Assembly (NCBI GenBank): GCA_029339195.1
Contig: JAPTJF010000408.1
Span: 1 to 56,992 of the forward strand
Direction: 5' to 3'
Origin: Micractinium sp. NFX-FRZ
Lineage: Eukaryota; Chlorophyta; Trebouxiophyceae; Chlorellales; Chlorellaceae
Length of the DNA: 56,992 bases
The notes under the pieces are model-generated. The model saw only the letters and a list, made by a program, of their open reading frames with translations. It was not told the DNA's origin and did not search any database. Positions 1 to 11,600 of this stretch are shown piece by piece. Positions within the stretch are counted from its first letter, which is position 1, and each line of letters opens with the position of its first letter. The position numbers and the translations under genes are program-made.

Positions 1-671
1 CACCTCAACCGCAATCTGCAATGTTCCACACACACAATCTTTGCGCACGACACGCACTCCCACCAACTCCAACCGCACTCTCCCCAACTCCAAGCGCACC
101 CCCTTGTGGGCCAACCGCACTCCATGCCACCTCAGCCGCCTCCGCCATGTTCCACACGCACCTCTTTGCGCATGACACGCACTCTCCTTGCTTTTCTTTT
201 TTGCTTTTGGGGGTCTACAGTCTGATTTCCGCAGACAAAGTGCGACACAGACCCCTGGACAGGCAAGGGGCCGCCATGATTGCAAGCAGGGGAGAAGGAT
301 CAGGGAAGCACAACGGGCTGACTGATGCAGCGGGCTTGAGCAAGTAAAGGGTATTGAAGGGGGAAAAAAGATACTGCAATGTTAGTGCTGGGGAAGCGTA
401 CCACAACTGCTGGGTGCAATGCGACATGTTAGTGGGATGCTTGGCTCGGGTGAGGGGGGATGCCTGGCCCCACACCACCACTCCGGGCAGTGGCGGCGCC
501 CTTCTCTGGCACCCGCGTGCGTGCGGCACTGGCGGGTGGGTGGGAAAAGGATAAAGAACAAATGCGATGCTGGGGAGAACTGAAAAGTAACAGGTAGCAG
601 GGGGAAGGCGTGTGTGGCGGAGTCGAGCACTGGGAGGACAGGAAGGAGGGGGGCACGGGGGGAGGCTGGGC
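1..671. repeat. Gene-free left edge with a 126-bp-period tandem repeat
   Basis: No supported gene. Positions 1-60 and 127-186 are diverged copies of one another, each with an ATG, then a CA-rich stretch and a GACACGCACTC core, spaced 126 bp apart. Shorter CCAACCGCACTC copies lie between them. Positions 187-671 are probably the 3' tail of the minus-strand LINE fragment that ends at 672, but no poly(A) or target-site duplication is visible. Confidence 0.5.
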
Positions 672-1690
672 CTAGCCGGCGGCATTATCCGACATCTGGC
701 GGCAAGCACGGGCAAAGCTGGCTAACTGCTCAACGGGCTGGCTGCCACTGCAAAAGAAGCTGTTCAATGTGGGGGGGTGGGAGGAAGCAAACAGCTCAGC
801 GTATCGCTGCCGAAGGGGGGAGTATAGCGGGCAGGCAAAGACAATGTGTGCAACATCCTCCACGCCCTCATGGCAGTGGGGGCAGGTCCGCTGCTCCCGG
901 GGCAGCCGCTGCCACCTCCCCGTCTCCTCGGCACCCCAGTGGGAGTCGGTGCGCAGCTGCGCAAGGGCCTCACGATCCCGCCGCTGCCGTACTTTCTCGA
1001 GGTAGGGCTCAGCCCTCCACAGGCTGCCCGGCGCCACAACGCCGGCACACACGCCGGTCACATAGTGCTGCAGGCGGCTGGCCCCCTCCCGCTGCGCTGC
1101 TGCCATGAGCTGCTCCAGCTGGCGCTGCTGCGCTTTGTCCGCTAGCTCGGAGAGGCAAATCTCTGCTGGCTCCCGCGGGTCGACTGGCATGCCGATGGCT
1201 GCCATGGCTGCTCCGAACTGCGCTGCCCACGACTGCCGCGCTGGTGACTGGCCGGCTTCCGCCAGCTGGCAGCTGGCCGCCAGTGCACGCCGCACCAGGC
1301 TGTCAGCCGGCTGATCCACCACCCTGTTCCACAGCTTGGCTGCCCGCCGCAGCCAGCGGACCCACAGTGGTTGCTGGCCCGTCTCTGCCAGCACCACAAC
1401 GTTGGGGGTGCCCTGCCGCACCCCCAATAGGTTGCGCAGGTAACCTAGCTGCAGCCGCTCTACCGCGTTTGCTGTGCTGCCGTCGCGCTGTGCTGCTCTG
1501 GCCACCAGCTGCACGCCCCATACTTCCGCGCCGTGGGACAGCACCGAGTCTACCATGGTGCTGAACAGCCGCAGGTGCACCTCGGCGGCCTCGATGCCCA
1601 GCTCCGCGCACCTTGCGCGGCAGCTGTGCATGGCTGCCCTGCCCAGCAGCGCCCGCGCCGGTGCAGCTGTGCTTGGCTGGTGCTGGCGTT
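672..1690 (-). mobile_element. 5'-truncated LINE, C-terminal part of the reverse transcriptase ORF
   Basis: An open frame runs from 1850 to a TAG at 672 (392 codons), but only about the last 340 residues look like a LINE product. They contain the post-RT segment SHGAEVWGVQLVARAAQR typical of algal non-LTR elements and a C-terminal zinc-knuckle-like C-P-H-C-x5-D-V-A-H-I-V-F-A-C motif. The homologous part starts near 1690; the first 50 or so codons read through unrelated DNA, so the element is 5' truncated, as is usual for target-primed insertion. The RT core is missing, so it cannot move on its own. The frame is uninterrupted, which suggests a recent insertion. It is the opposite orientation to the RT piece at 5921-6380, so the two are unlikely to be one element. 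Confidence 0.85.
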
Positions 1691-2904
1691 GAGGAAAATC
1701 AAGGGTTGGGTCATTTTGGATTGATGCATCACCATTATCCATCAACGTCACTGGGAACCCGACAAAATGCCAGTTGACAGGCTCGGCAGGATATCGTGCA
1801 GGCCAGGGGGGTGGGATTGGGCAGGGGAACGGGTACGTTTGCCCGTGCAAGTGATGGTATCAAGGGGGAAAGAGATGCAGGTTGCTGAAAATCAGCATGC
1901 GGATGCCTTAGGTCAACAAGGCGAATGTGGGGTCAACCAACAAGGGTCGCAATGGCGTTGCCTCGCCTGTCTGGCAAGCTGGTGGGGTCTCGCCCACCTG
2001 GCGTTGCTCCCGCATTTGCTGCTCCCGTATCACCTTCCATGTTGCCAACTCATTCAGGTCGCGAGTAAGTCCAGATCGACGTGACAACATTAATGGGACG
2101 CCGGCACCCGCGGGACTTTGGGTAATGGTAGACATGGGGGGGATATGAGTGCTCTCTGTGTACCCCGTTCTTGCCCCTACGTGAAGGTGGTGGTATGAGC
2201 ACCCTGCATGCCGGCGCTTTGTTTTTGCAAAGTTGTGCCCAGGCGATAGCAACACATTGTTGATGGTGTACAGTGCAAAAACAGTTGGCATTGCCATCAA
2301 ACGCCGAGAACGGGAGGTGCATCTGGATGGCGGTACGTCGGCATCACCCCTCCCGGGCGCCTTCAACGGTGTGCACCCGCTATCACGCCCTTACTTAGTC
2401 CACGAGAGTACAATGAGTCGCGAGGGCGCACCATGAGGCTTGCCATGTCGTGCCGCAGGCATGCCAACCATTCGCCGCGCCCACTCCCCTACAGGTTCAG
2501 TATGCCGCCCGCCGTGGTGTACTGCCGCGGTACATGGGTTTCTGTCAACGCGCCAGATTGGTGCCTGTCTGGAAATGGGGGTTCATCTTAGGTCGGTCCA
2601 ACTCTGCTAGTTCGGTTGAGTGGCTATCGGTGCGCACAATTCCGCCCTCTTTACCCGGGCGGATTGCGAATCGCGCATGGGCGGCGGGGGCGCCCTTTCT
2701 GCCCATTTCTGCACCCGCAGCACTCGCAGATCGCAAGTCCCGCGTTGTGGAGTAGAAGGTCCGGCCCGCGCAGCGCTGATCAGTCAATCCGCCGCCAGCC
2801 ATGACTCGCGGTGAGCAGGTTCCCGCCCCGCCAGTGGCGCTTGCGGTTTGTGACGTTGATCAGCGCCTGCAGGGGCGCTGCAAAGCCCTTGATGAGCTTG
2901 GGAT
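1691..2904. other. Intergenic DNA without a recognisable gene
   Basis: Several open frames cross this stretch (for example 1908-2366 minus, 152 codons), but none shows a known motif or a convincing splice pattern. I see no tRNA, repeat array or mobile-element end. Confidence 0.4.
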
Positions 2905-4707
2905 GTGGGGTGGCCATGGTCCTGCCGCCGCCCGCCCGCTGCCTACTGGGCCAGCCGCCTGCCGCAAACAAGTTCGGATACTCTCTCCACGCTTCGTGAG
3001 GTATGCGTGGCAAATCCCCATCTTCTGCTTGCAGCTTCGGAGGACCAAGCCCCTGCGCAGTCTTGGGACTGGCAAACGTACTCGAACTTGCCGGGTGAAT
3101 ACGTTACCCTGTCCCTCGACAACCCCGCACGCTTGAGCGGCGGCAGTGCTCCTCCCCCTCAAGTGGTGGCCACCCTGTTTGCTGAGCCTGTGAGCACGCC
3201 GTGCATCCCATTCATCAAGGAGGAGAGTGGTGCGGTGGCCTACCAGGAGCCATCCGCGTGCGTGCTCGGTGCTCCTCCCTGCCCCGCCCCCACACTGTCA
3301 CCCCGCCGCTCATCGCGCGCACGCACCGCTGCTTCCTGCCCCGCGCTGCCGGCCGCCCAAGCCACTCCTGCACCCCGTGCACGCCCCTCTCGCTCCTCGG
3401 TGCGCGCCGCCACCAACGGCACGACGACCGCCCCCGGCGTGACGGCCACGCCGACCAAGAAGAAGAGCACCGTGTCCAAGGGGTGCGCGCATCCTATAAG
3501 TTGTGGCCTCCCATTTTGTAGTGCTCCGGATGCAATTCAGCAACGTGCGGTGCATGTGGGAGACAGGCGGCTTGAGGAAGTGTGGGTGCACGATTCCGAG
3601 ATGATCCACGCCCACACAAAAAAATTGCATTTTTTCCCACCGAGTTGTGACCGCAATTGCTCACCCTGTTTTTGCCACGTCCCTAACATGTGTGTAGTGA
3701 TGTGAAAAGCCGTAGCGGCACGCGGCCCGTCATGGGGGTGGGCGGTGGGCGCCCCGTGGGTGGGTCGCTCGACATAAAAGTTGAGCACCTCTTCCAGTAC
3801 GCAGTCTTTAAGAACAAGCCCCGCCCGGGCGAGGTGAGCTACCAAGACGTCGGTTGTGGGGAACATACGGGGTTCTTTAGTGTTGTTAGTGTTAATGCAT
3901 GGTGTCCGGACAGGTAATATTCTTGAGAAAATTCTTGGTAGTTGCGTCATGGTTTATGTTGATGGTCAAAAAGAAAGGTGAGCATCGAGTTGAAGCCGAG
4001 CACTTCAGGGTTTTGTATGATGGTTTATAAAAATACTGTGTGGTTGTGGCATCGTATTTGTTGCTGGGACCTTGAAAAATCTGGTGGCCCCGGGGTTGGG
4101 TTTTGTACGCTGGTTTGGGTAAACACTGGGTGGTCAGCGGTGGGATTTGGAAACCGTTCTTGGAAAAATACTGGAGACATAGGGATGGGTTTTGTTTGTT
4201 GGTCCATATAAACTGTGATGACATGGGGGATCGTCTTGAATTTGTGGTGCGTGAATGATTGTGAAGTTCTTTCAATGCCTTTACGCATATGGTTGATAAG
4301 TTGCTTCATTGATGCAACTCTCAACGATCATGTATTGTTCTTCTGCTCACACAATCGTGCAGGAAAAGCTCACAAAAACCTACGAGACGAACACCATCAC
4401 CCTGTACCGCAACACGCAGAAGCTGTTGGCGGACATTGTCAAGTACAAGGGCGGCAAACCCTTTGTCAAAAAGGTACGATTGTACGAGGTGCATGATGTG
4501 AATGCGTCTGATCGTGGGGCCGTCATTGCTTACTACAAACAACATTGTGGTCAAGCGTCCGTAATGCTGTTGACGGCCTCCCCACCCGCCCCCGCCCCTC
4601 ACCTTTCATGCATGTAGACAAAGAAGGGCAAGCTGTACTTTGTCGTGAAGCGGCTGCCCAAGGGGATTGACACGTGGGACGCCTACCGCGACATGTATTT
4701 GAGCTAG
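2905..4707 (+). CDS. Four-exon hypothetical protein, family not recognised
   Basis: Proposed exons are 2905-3482, 3698-3833, 4363-4473 and 4618-4707 (TAG). All three junctions are GT-AG and keep phase (SKG|DVKSRSG, then PRPGE|EKLTK, then FVKK|TKKGK). The first exon is Pro/Ala/Ser-rich with a Lys-rich patch (TPTKKKSTVSKG). The last two encode a compact basic domain (TITLYRNTQKLLADIVKYKG, KGKLYFVVKRLPKGIDTWDA) ending in MYLS. I do not recognise the family. The 5' end is unsure: the frame is open from about 2893 with no good ATG, an acceptor at 3034 could start the exon later, and an ATG at 2801 lies in an upstream exon candidate with the wrong phase. With LINE debris on both sides, a transposon-encoded protein is possible. 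It has no cysteines or membrane segment in the last two exons. Confidence 0.5.
3911..4215 (+). repeat. Degenerate short tandem repeats in an intron
   Basis: The third intron-sized gap of the hypothetical gene contains repeated variants of GGTTTTGTATGCTGGTT followed by an AAATACTG-like segment (about 4013, 4096 and 4184), each strongly diverged. AT content is higher than in the rest of the window. Confidence 0.4.
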
Positions 4708-5598
4708 GGTTGTGATGGATATGCGGCATCAAGAACTCCTAGCCGCACTTGAACCTTATTGCACGTGCACAACTTTGTCTACCCTGATGTAATTCAGCTT
4801 GTCTTTCCGCTGTTGTATGTCCACTTCCCGCTTTTTTCCAAGTTGCAACCTCTTTTGCAACCTCTTTTGCAACCTCTTTTGCAAGCAACCTCTTTTGCAA
4901 GCTGCATTCATTCCCACAAGTTGCGTTGTCTTCAATGTTCGCTTTGTTTATGTTGATGTGTGGTCAACTTGTAAACGCAATGTTATCGCTACAGTCGGGT
5001 GAAAAGTTTGCGGCGTCAAGAAAGTGGGGGCCTTAAAAGGCCACGGTCGCAAGTACACGGTAGTTCCCGCTCCTGCCTCATGCCTAGTGTATGCCCGCAA
5101 AGCAGCATGCGTTATGGCAGTGGCCGCTGCAGAGGCCCTCGACCGCGGGCCTGTGCCTCTACGACTCCGGGAAAGTGCACCGCCGACAGCCTCGTCGCCG
5201 GAAAATGCAACACGGATGCCACGGGCAAGGAAAAGGGGAAGGCACCCGCCGCCACCAGCGGAGGTGGCGCGCAGCGGCGCGGCGGCGGCCGTTGCACTGC
5301 TCATATTCAGCCCCTCAACACCCTCACTTTTCGAACTGCCGCTATACCAATTTTCCAGGCTTTCCCCCCTTTGCAGGGGCCTGCCGGCTTCCGCCGCCGC
5401 GCCGCGCTGGCGTGCGCCGCCGCGTGCCGCTGCCACTCGCTTCCTGCCGCGCTGCCTGTGCATTGCCTACGCTCCCCCTCTCACCAATGCAACTTTTCCC
5501 ATGCTCGAATGTAAAGAAACGAGCGGCAGAAGGAGTTCCCCCGGTGCGATCAAAAGGGTCACACATGGTATACTATCTATCACACACACACTCACGCA

Positions 5599-5644
<46 letters not shown>

Positions 5645-5869
5645 TTCCCTCACTCATGCAACACATATATTCCCGCTGTACTCACGTCAAGGTGTGTGTT
5701 ACAGTCACCCCGCATAGTAGGCCCTTGTGGACCGGGACGGGGGGTGGATTGGCTCCACCGGGCCATCGTGGGAGAAGGAAAACAGGGAAGCGTCGTGTGA
5801 CATCCTGTCAGTCCTCCATCTCGTGACATCCCGTACCAGCAGCACCTACAGTCCGCAACCACTGAGAGC
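4708..5869. other. Gene-poor stretch with 12-bp tandem repeat
   Basis: Positions 4842-4902 hold four to five copies of TTGCAACCTCTT, the fourth lengthened by four bases. Open frames between 4999 and 5514 are Arg/Cys-rich and overlap in all frames; I cannot support a gene from them. Confidence 0.5.
5571..5646. repeat. CACG/CA compound microsatellite
   Basis: A run of ACACAC, then about six CACG units, then about thirteen CA units, ending at 5646. The alternating purine-pyrimidine run can adopt Z-DNA and is likely length-polymorphic. Confidence 0.9.
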
Positions 5870-5920
5870 AGGCTGCCAGTACGACATTGCTGAGAGAATC
5901 GAAGTGTCCCGCTCGTCAGC

Positions 5921-6382
5921 ATCATCTCCCCCATCCCAAAGCCCGGCGCCCAGGCAAACAGCCTCGATGGCGTGCGCGGCATCGTCGAGGGCAGCTTGCC
6001 AACCAAGCTTTTTGCCAACATCCTAGAGCCGCGCATCTCTGATTGGGCGGAGGCCACCGGCTGCAGGGCAGAGGGCCAGTTTGGCACATAACGCGGCTTT
6101 CAGGTTCAACACCGCAGCAATGGGCAACAACCCTGGGCCTGTTTGTTCGACTTCAAAAAGGCCTATGGCAGCGTGCCGCGGGCCCGGTTGTGGGTCAAGT
6201 TTGAGGAGCAGCTGTTGCAGGCGGCGCAACGGGGTGAGCAACTCAATCTGCTCATGTTTGATGGCCGCCCCATGCCGCCGCTGCTGCAATTGACACCACC
6301 TTGCTGGCCACCTCGGCAGCCGGCATGCAGCGCCAGCTTGACCTGTTGCAGCAGTACTGCCAGCAGTGGTCAACACCGTCAA
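5921..6382 (+). mobile_element. Degenerate LINE reverse transcriptase core
   Basis: Three frame-shifted pieces match successive parts of a non-LTR RT domain. First, 5921-6091 encodes ISPIPKPGAQANS and later EATGCRAEGQFG (RT blocks 1-2). Second, 6143-6290 encodes FDFKKAYGSVPRARLW, block A with the first catalytic aspartate context. Third, 6297-6360 encodes TLLATSAAGMQRQLDLLQQY, from the block after the FADD box. The FADD box itself is missing, deleted between 6290 and 6297, and a frameshift lies near 6090-6140. It is a dead copy on the opposite strand to the LINE fragment at 672-1690. Confidence 0.85.
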
Positions 6383-6440
6383 GACCAGACAAGAACATAC
6401 TGCTCTATTAGACATTCGCAGCCAGTGCAAGTCTGTTAGT

Positions 6441-7195
6441 CTACAGTCACGACGCTGAGTGTTAAGGTGGTGCACATCTAGCGCACGCCAGCCCTCCCGA
6501 CAGCCATGGGCACAACAGCTTGTTGCCGGGTTGGTAGCACCCTCGCCCCTTTAGCATTGCAGATGTGCACAGCGGGTGCCGGCAACGCAGCTCCATTTGT
6601 TGCAGACTACAGCTGCCCGTGACGGCGCCAGCAAGTCGTTGGATGAATTTGTGACTGCCTTGGTGCGGGTGTCATTATACGCCATGAGGGGTGTAGCTCC
6701 ACAACCAGCTTTGTCTTTTTTCTGGAGAGACTTAGGCTGCCCGTGCGGCTGTCCCTTGCTTTCCCTAGGATGTCCCTAGGCAAGCAACACAAATTGATAG
6801 GCAACATGCAAGCTCTACGTCCGTGCGACAAGGAACGCCGCCACGCTATCAGGCTGACAGTAGCTACACAGCAAGCGGCAATGCATCCTTAGGTAGGCAA
6901 CACAGTTGAGCGGTTGGCATGCAAGCGGTGTTAGTGCAATGGGGGGCAACAATGCAGGAGGCGTCTTATGAGTTGTGTGCTAAGCTGATTGTTGAGGTGA
7001 TGGTTCTCAATCGAAACACTTCACGTGTAATCCCCACTCAACCCCGGCGCGTCAAGCTTGTCAGCCTGCCAAATTGGCATTGAGTTCACTTTTTTGCATG
7101 TGCACGTAAGTGCTCCTTTAGCCAAGACGGGTGTGCGGACACTGAGCACAACGTTGTGTGGAACAACGAACATTTGCAAACGCTTCATGTGCCTT
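6441..7195. other. Intergenic DNA downstream of DDX1
   Basis: No gene supported. It lies between the LINE remnant and the 3' end of the helicase gene. No TGTAA signal is seen on the minus strand within the first 150 bases after the DDX1 stop, so the poly(A) site is not located. Confidence 0.4.
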
Positions 7196-8608
7196 CTAGG
7201 CCGCCGCAGTCCACTTTCTTTTGAGGTTGAAGAAGCTGGTTTGCGCTTCAAACTCCAGCCGAGCTAGCTCTTGCACCGCTGGCCGCACCGCCTGCAGAGA
7301 GCAAGATTTAAATCACAACAATGAGGATGGGGGGAGACGGGGCAAGTAGGGTACAACATGAAGGTGGAAGAGCAAGGGCCGGGAGTTGAGGGTTGGAGGA
7401 GTCCGCTTGTAGATTGAGCCGAATGGTGGGCAGGCACTGGTGTGCATGTTTGGTCGCCAATGTAATAGGCCCTTGGCACCCGAAAATCGGTCCCACACGC
7501 ACACTCGTACATAAACACCACAACCACCTATGCAAACGGACACCCCACTGCACTCGCCTTATGACCTCTACGAGAACCAAACCCCTCGTGATGGTAACCA
7601 TATATCCCTCCCAACCCTGCACACCATTAGTATAGCGGTTCCTCACCTGCACTCGCTCCATGACTTCTTTGTTGACAGCACCGCTCCGTTGCTGCCCGTA
7701 TTGTGTGGTGTTGCTGCCGCCGCCTGCCGCGCGTGCCGCAATGTCGGTTGGCAAGCTAAGGTCAGCTCCTAAAGCAACAATGGGCCGGCTCAGTCGCTGC
7801 TCAATGTCCTAAAGCAATAAGGAGCAAGGAAGTGGCCCGTCCGGGACGGCATGGTAGGAGGCAAAGTTAGATGGGTACGGCCTCGTGAAGTGGAAGCAAG
7901 CTCAAAAGCATGCCGGGTACAACCATGAGGGGCACGCGTTCACCCAACCGCCCACTTCTAAACCCGCCCCGCGCAATTGGAGTTCTTTTTTTTCTTGCTC
8001 GCACGCTATTTTGTGTGTTCAAATGCATCACGCGATGCACCCGTGAGCAATTGGGGCTCGTTGCAACAAGTTGGATGGGCCCTCCCTCCCCACCACCCAC
8101 CTGCCCCAACAACCATCAATCATCACAACTTCCTCATGCACCCGATTTAGCACTTGTGCAAGAAAATTTTGTAAGGGGACTACGGCACGTGAACTTTACT
8201 CACCTTCAGCATCTGGGGCTCATCATACCATATGGTTTGCCCCCCTTGGTCATTCGTCTGTGTGTTTTGGGAGTCCGGTTGTAACCAGGGCTTGTAGCCC
8301 TTCACGGAGCAGTACCAAACCTGCATATGTAGTGGGATGTGACACAAATTGAAGGCAGGGGAGAGGGGTTAACCGAGAAGGGATGGTGGCAATGTGGGTG
8401 GGTGGAGGAGCGGTGGGAGAGCGGGTCTTGCATTCGGAAGTGAGGTTGGGGGAAGTGGGAAAACCCTAGACAAACAATTCCGAAATTCTGTCTAACAACC
8501 CCTTCTTGGCCATGCACATTCGGCATCAAGGATAGAGATGTATCTTAGCAAGCAACCACCCACCCTCATTCGCAAGCATGTTCGAAACGATGGAGACAAC
8601 CAGGTTCA

Positions 8609-8646
<38 letters not shown>

Positions 8647-11600
8647 ACCACCACCACCACCCAACCCCCACCCACCACCCACCTACCTCACGCACTATAT
8701 GGAACAATATGACACAACATCTCTTCGCCCTACCTTCTCAGGCACGGTAGACACCAGTGAGATGGCCAGTCCCAGCGTGTCTGCGCGCCCCACGCGCCCC
8801 ACACTGCAGGGTAGACGGGCACCACAAGAAACTGTGCAGTCAGTAGCAGCAGGCTCCTCACCGGCCTGCCTTGCCCTCCCCTGCTCTACAGGTCAACAAG
8901 CGGAGCCATGCTCCTGAAGGGGCATGGACCCGTTGCTGACATGCCTCTGCATTAGGCGTGGTTGTGATGTTGGCACCACTTGTGACTGTTGCCCAGTCCG
9001 TCACAGCCCCACCACATCCCACAACCGGCCAGCGCATTGCCTTTCCTCGCAACCTTGCCAGGACCGCCACCCTACCCCCTCACCAGTGCCCCTCACTACC
9101 CACCCCCCCTCCCCTTTTCACGCGTTTGCCCCTCCCCTGCCCCATCTCCCTCACCGATGAATGTAGTCCTCAGACCGATCAGGCAGAGTCATGTTGATGA
9201 CGTAGGGCAGGCCCTAGAAGAGAGGAGGATAAGACAGGACGATCAGGCGGAGATGGGCAGTTGGCGTGTTTGCGGGGAGGGAAGCAGGCAACGTCACGTT
9301 AACAACATGGGGCAGGCTACCACTGGGGTAATGGAGAGAAAGAGAGGGTGGAAAGGAGGAGGGGATTGAAAGAGAAACAAGGGAATTGGGCAGAGAACGT
9401 GTAAGGGCGCACGTTCGCTTGACGGTCAACAACAACAGGGGCAGCGTCGCAACACACCGTTGTACCCCGCATCGCTATGACCCGCTGTGCCATGCCCATG
9501 CCAGGAATAATTTGCAACACAACCACCGACCTGTATGTCAATACCGCGTGCAGCCACATCAGTACAGATGAGGAAGCGGACGTCGCCGTCCTTGAAGGCC
9601 TGCAGCATGATGGTGCCATGTATACATGTGTGATACACCCCCGTGTGCAGTAAAATCATGGCAGAGATGGGCATGGGGAAATAGACGCCGCTCGTGAGTC
9701 GAGAAGCAACCCTGCCACCCTCAGTACCACATGCCTGCCATCCCCCTTGGTAATTCACGCACCTGCAATGATGCCCGCCGCTCCTCCATGGACCGCGCCC
9801 CCGCCAGCACAACGCAGGAATACGGGTTCTCCTTGCCGCTCTCCCGCTTCCCAGTGAACCCCCCGCCGCTGCTGCCGCCGCCTGCAGCCGCCAGGACATT
9901 GAGAAGCAAAGGGGAAAATGGTTTGGACGGTGCCCCATCAGTGGGACCCACCGCCGCTGCAGCCGCCAGTGCGAGAGGGCACGATGGAGGCAGAAGCGTG
10001 AGGCGAGAGCGGGCCCCACTGAACACCTCTTTAGCGCTGCAATCGCCATCTTTCACCGCCCACCCACCTATCGAGTTGAGGAACTTCTCCAGGTTGTCGC
10101 AGTCAAAGTTGGTGCGGCAGAAGATGAGGCACTGGTCCATGGCAAACGCATCAATCACCCGCTGCAAATGAGGTGCACAGATGGAAGATGGGTGGGGGTG
10201 GTGACGGGGGCACGAAAGCGGGGGCCCATAACCAGAGGCAGGGAGGCAAGAAGCCGCGGCTTGTGGAGTTCAGGGAAGAGGATGAGGCAGTACTTGATCT
10301 GCCGCTTCCGCATGCACATGCCGTTGCACCTGAGGAGGCACATCCAACGTGCCACGAGTCCCAAGAACCCTTTGCCTTTGCCTCTGCCACCTGTCCCCAG
10401 CAGGCCCATCCAGCTCAGCTGCCGCAAGGCAACCCACCTGCCGGCGCCTTCCCCTGGGGGGGGCAGCCGTTTTCCATACAAAGCAAACGGCGAGGGCAAC
10501 CAAGCAAAGGCCGGCCAGGCAGCCCACCTGCAGGTACCGCTGCTTCAGCCGCTTCACCGCCTCGCTCCAGTTCTCTCGTGTGTCCAGGTTGGGGCCTGCT
10601 GTGACCGTGGGGAAGGGGCAGGCGGGGCAGTGGCGCAAAACGAGTGTTGGAGAGCGGGGACAGCAGGCGGATAAACGGCAGCACACAAGGGCGCGCGCGC
10701 AAAACATAGCGTGGCGCCTTGGCAAGCCAGCCAGGCAGCTCCATCCCGCTTCCCCCACCAGGGAAAGGAGCTAAACCGCCGACCCCCTCACCAGAACCGC
10801 ACCCATACCTGTCTGGTCCAGCGCGTGGCAGTTGTCTGTGTACACTGCGGGGCTGGACTGCAGCCAGGAGCGGTCCTCCTGGGGGTCGCAGGACACTAGC
10901 ACATGGTCCACTGCACAGCGGGGAGGAAGGGGGGAGGGCTGTGGGTGACGGCAGGCAGGAGAGGAGCTGCGCGGCGCTAACACGTGGTCCACGGCAGGGA
11001 CGGAGGCCAGGAGAGGAGGAGGAGGGGTGGTGAGAGGGCGGGGGATGCGGAGTCTAAGGGGCGGTCCTACCGGGCAGCACGTGGTTGAATGGCAGGGGGC
11101 AGGGAGACAGGCATGTGTGCGAGTGAGTGGGGCGGGGGACACTCCAGGCGAGACACCCTCGACTGAACACTAACCCCCACCTTGGGCGCACTCACACGGC
11201 CACCAAATCTTCCAGGCGTCCCCACGCACCTGTCTCCGGCACCGCATCCTTGCCCTTCAGGTCAATGATGATGGGGTTCTGGCAGATCTTGTCCGCCAGC
11301 TGGCGCACCTCCGGCGAGTGCAGCGTGGCGCTGAACAGCAGCACCTGAAGCGGCAGGAGGCGGGGGACGCCGGCAATGTATTTCGGTGATGGCAATGCGC
11401 TGAACCCACATAACGGGGGTGGCGCTGGGGGCCGGGGGGGGGGGGAGTGTGGGGAGGGGGCCGGCAGCGGGGCGATGAACCGTAGCACCAGCAGGTGGGG
11501 AGGGGCAGCGGGATTGGTTGGCACAGACTGGCGTGGCGCCGTCCTTGCTCGGCTGCCTTGGCCCCCTACCGTGCCCCGCACCGCCGTCGCACCTGCAGCC

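Noticed and set aside
20..347. 108-codon + frame over the CA-rich left edge
   Set aside because: Follows the tandem repeat and has His/Pro/Thr-rich composition typical of repeat translation.
1908..2366. 152-codon minus frame
   Set aside because: No domain, no splice support, no neighbours that would explain it.
4999..5800. Overlapping Arg/Cys-rich + frames of 171-258 codons
   Set aside because: Open in all three frames because of GC and repeat content; the longest runs through the CA microsatellite.
10269..10305. Possible copy of a DDX1 exon 12 segment in the upstream intron
   Set aside because: Only a short match around GATGAGGCA; too weak to list with the other exon-edge copies.
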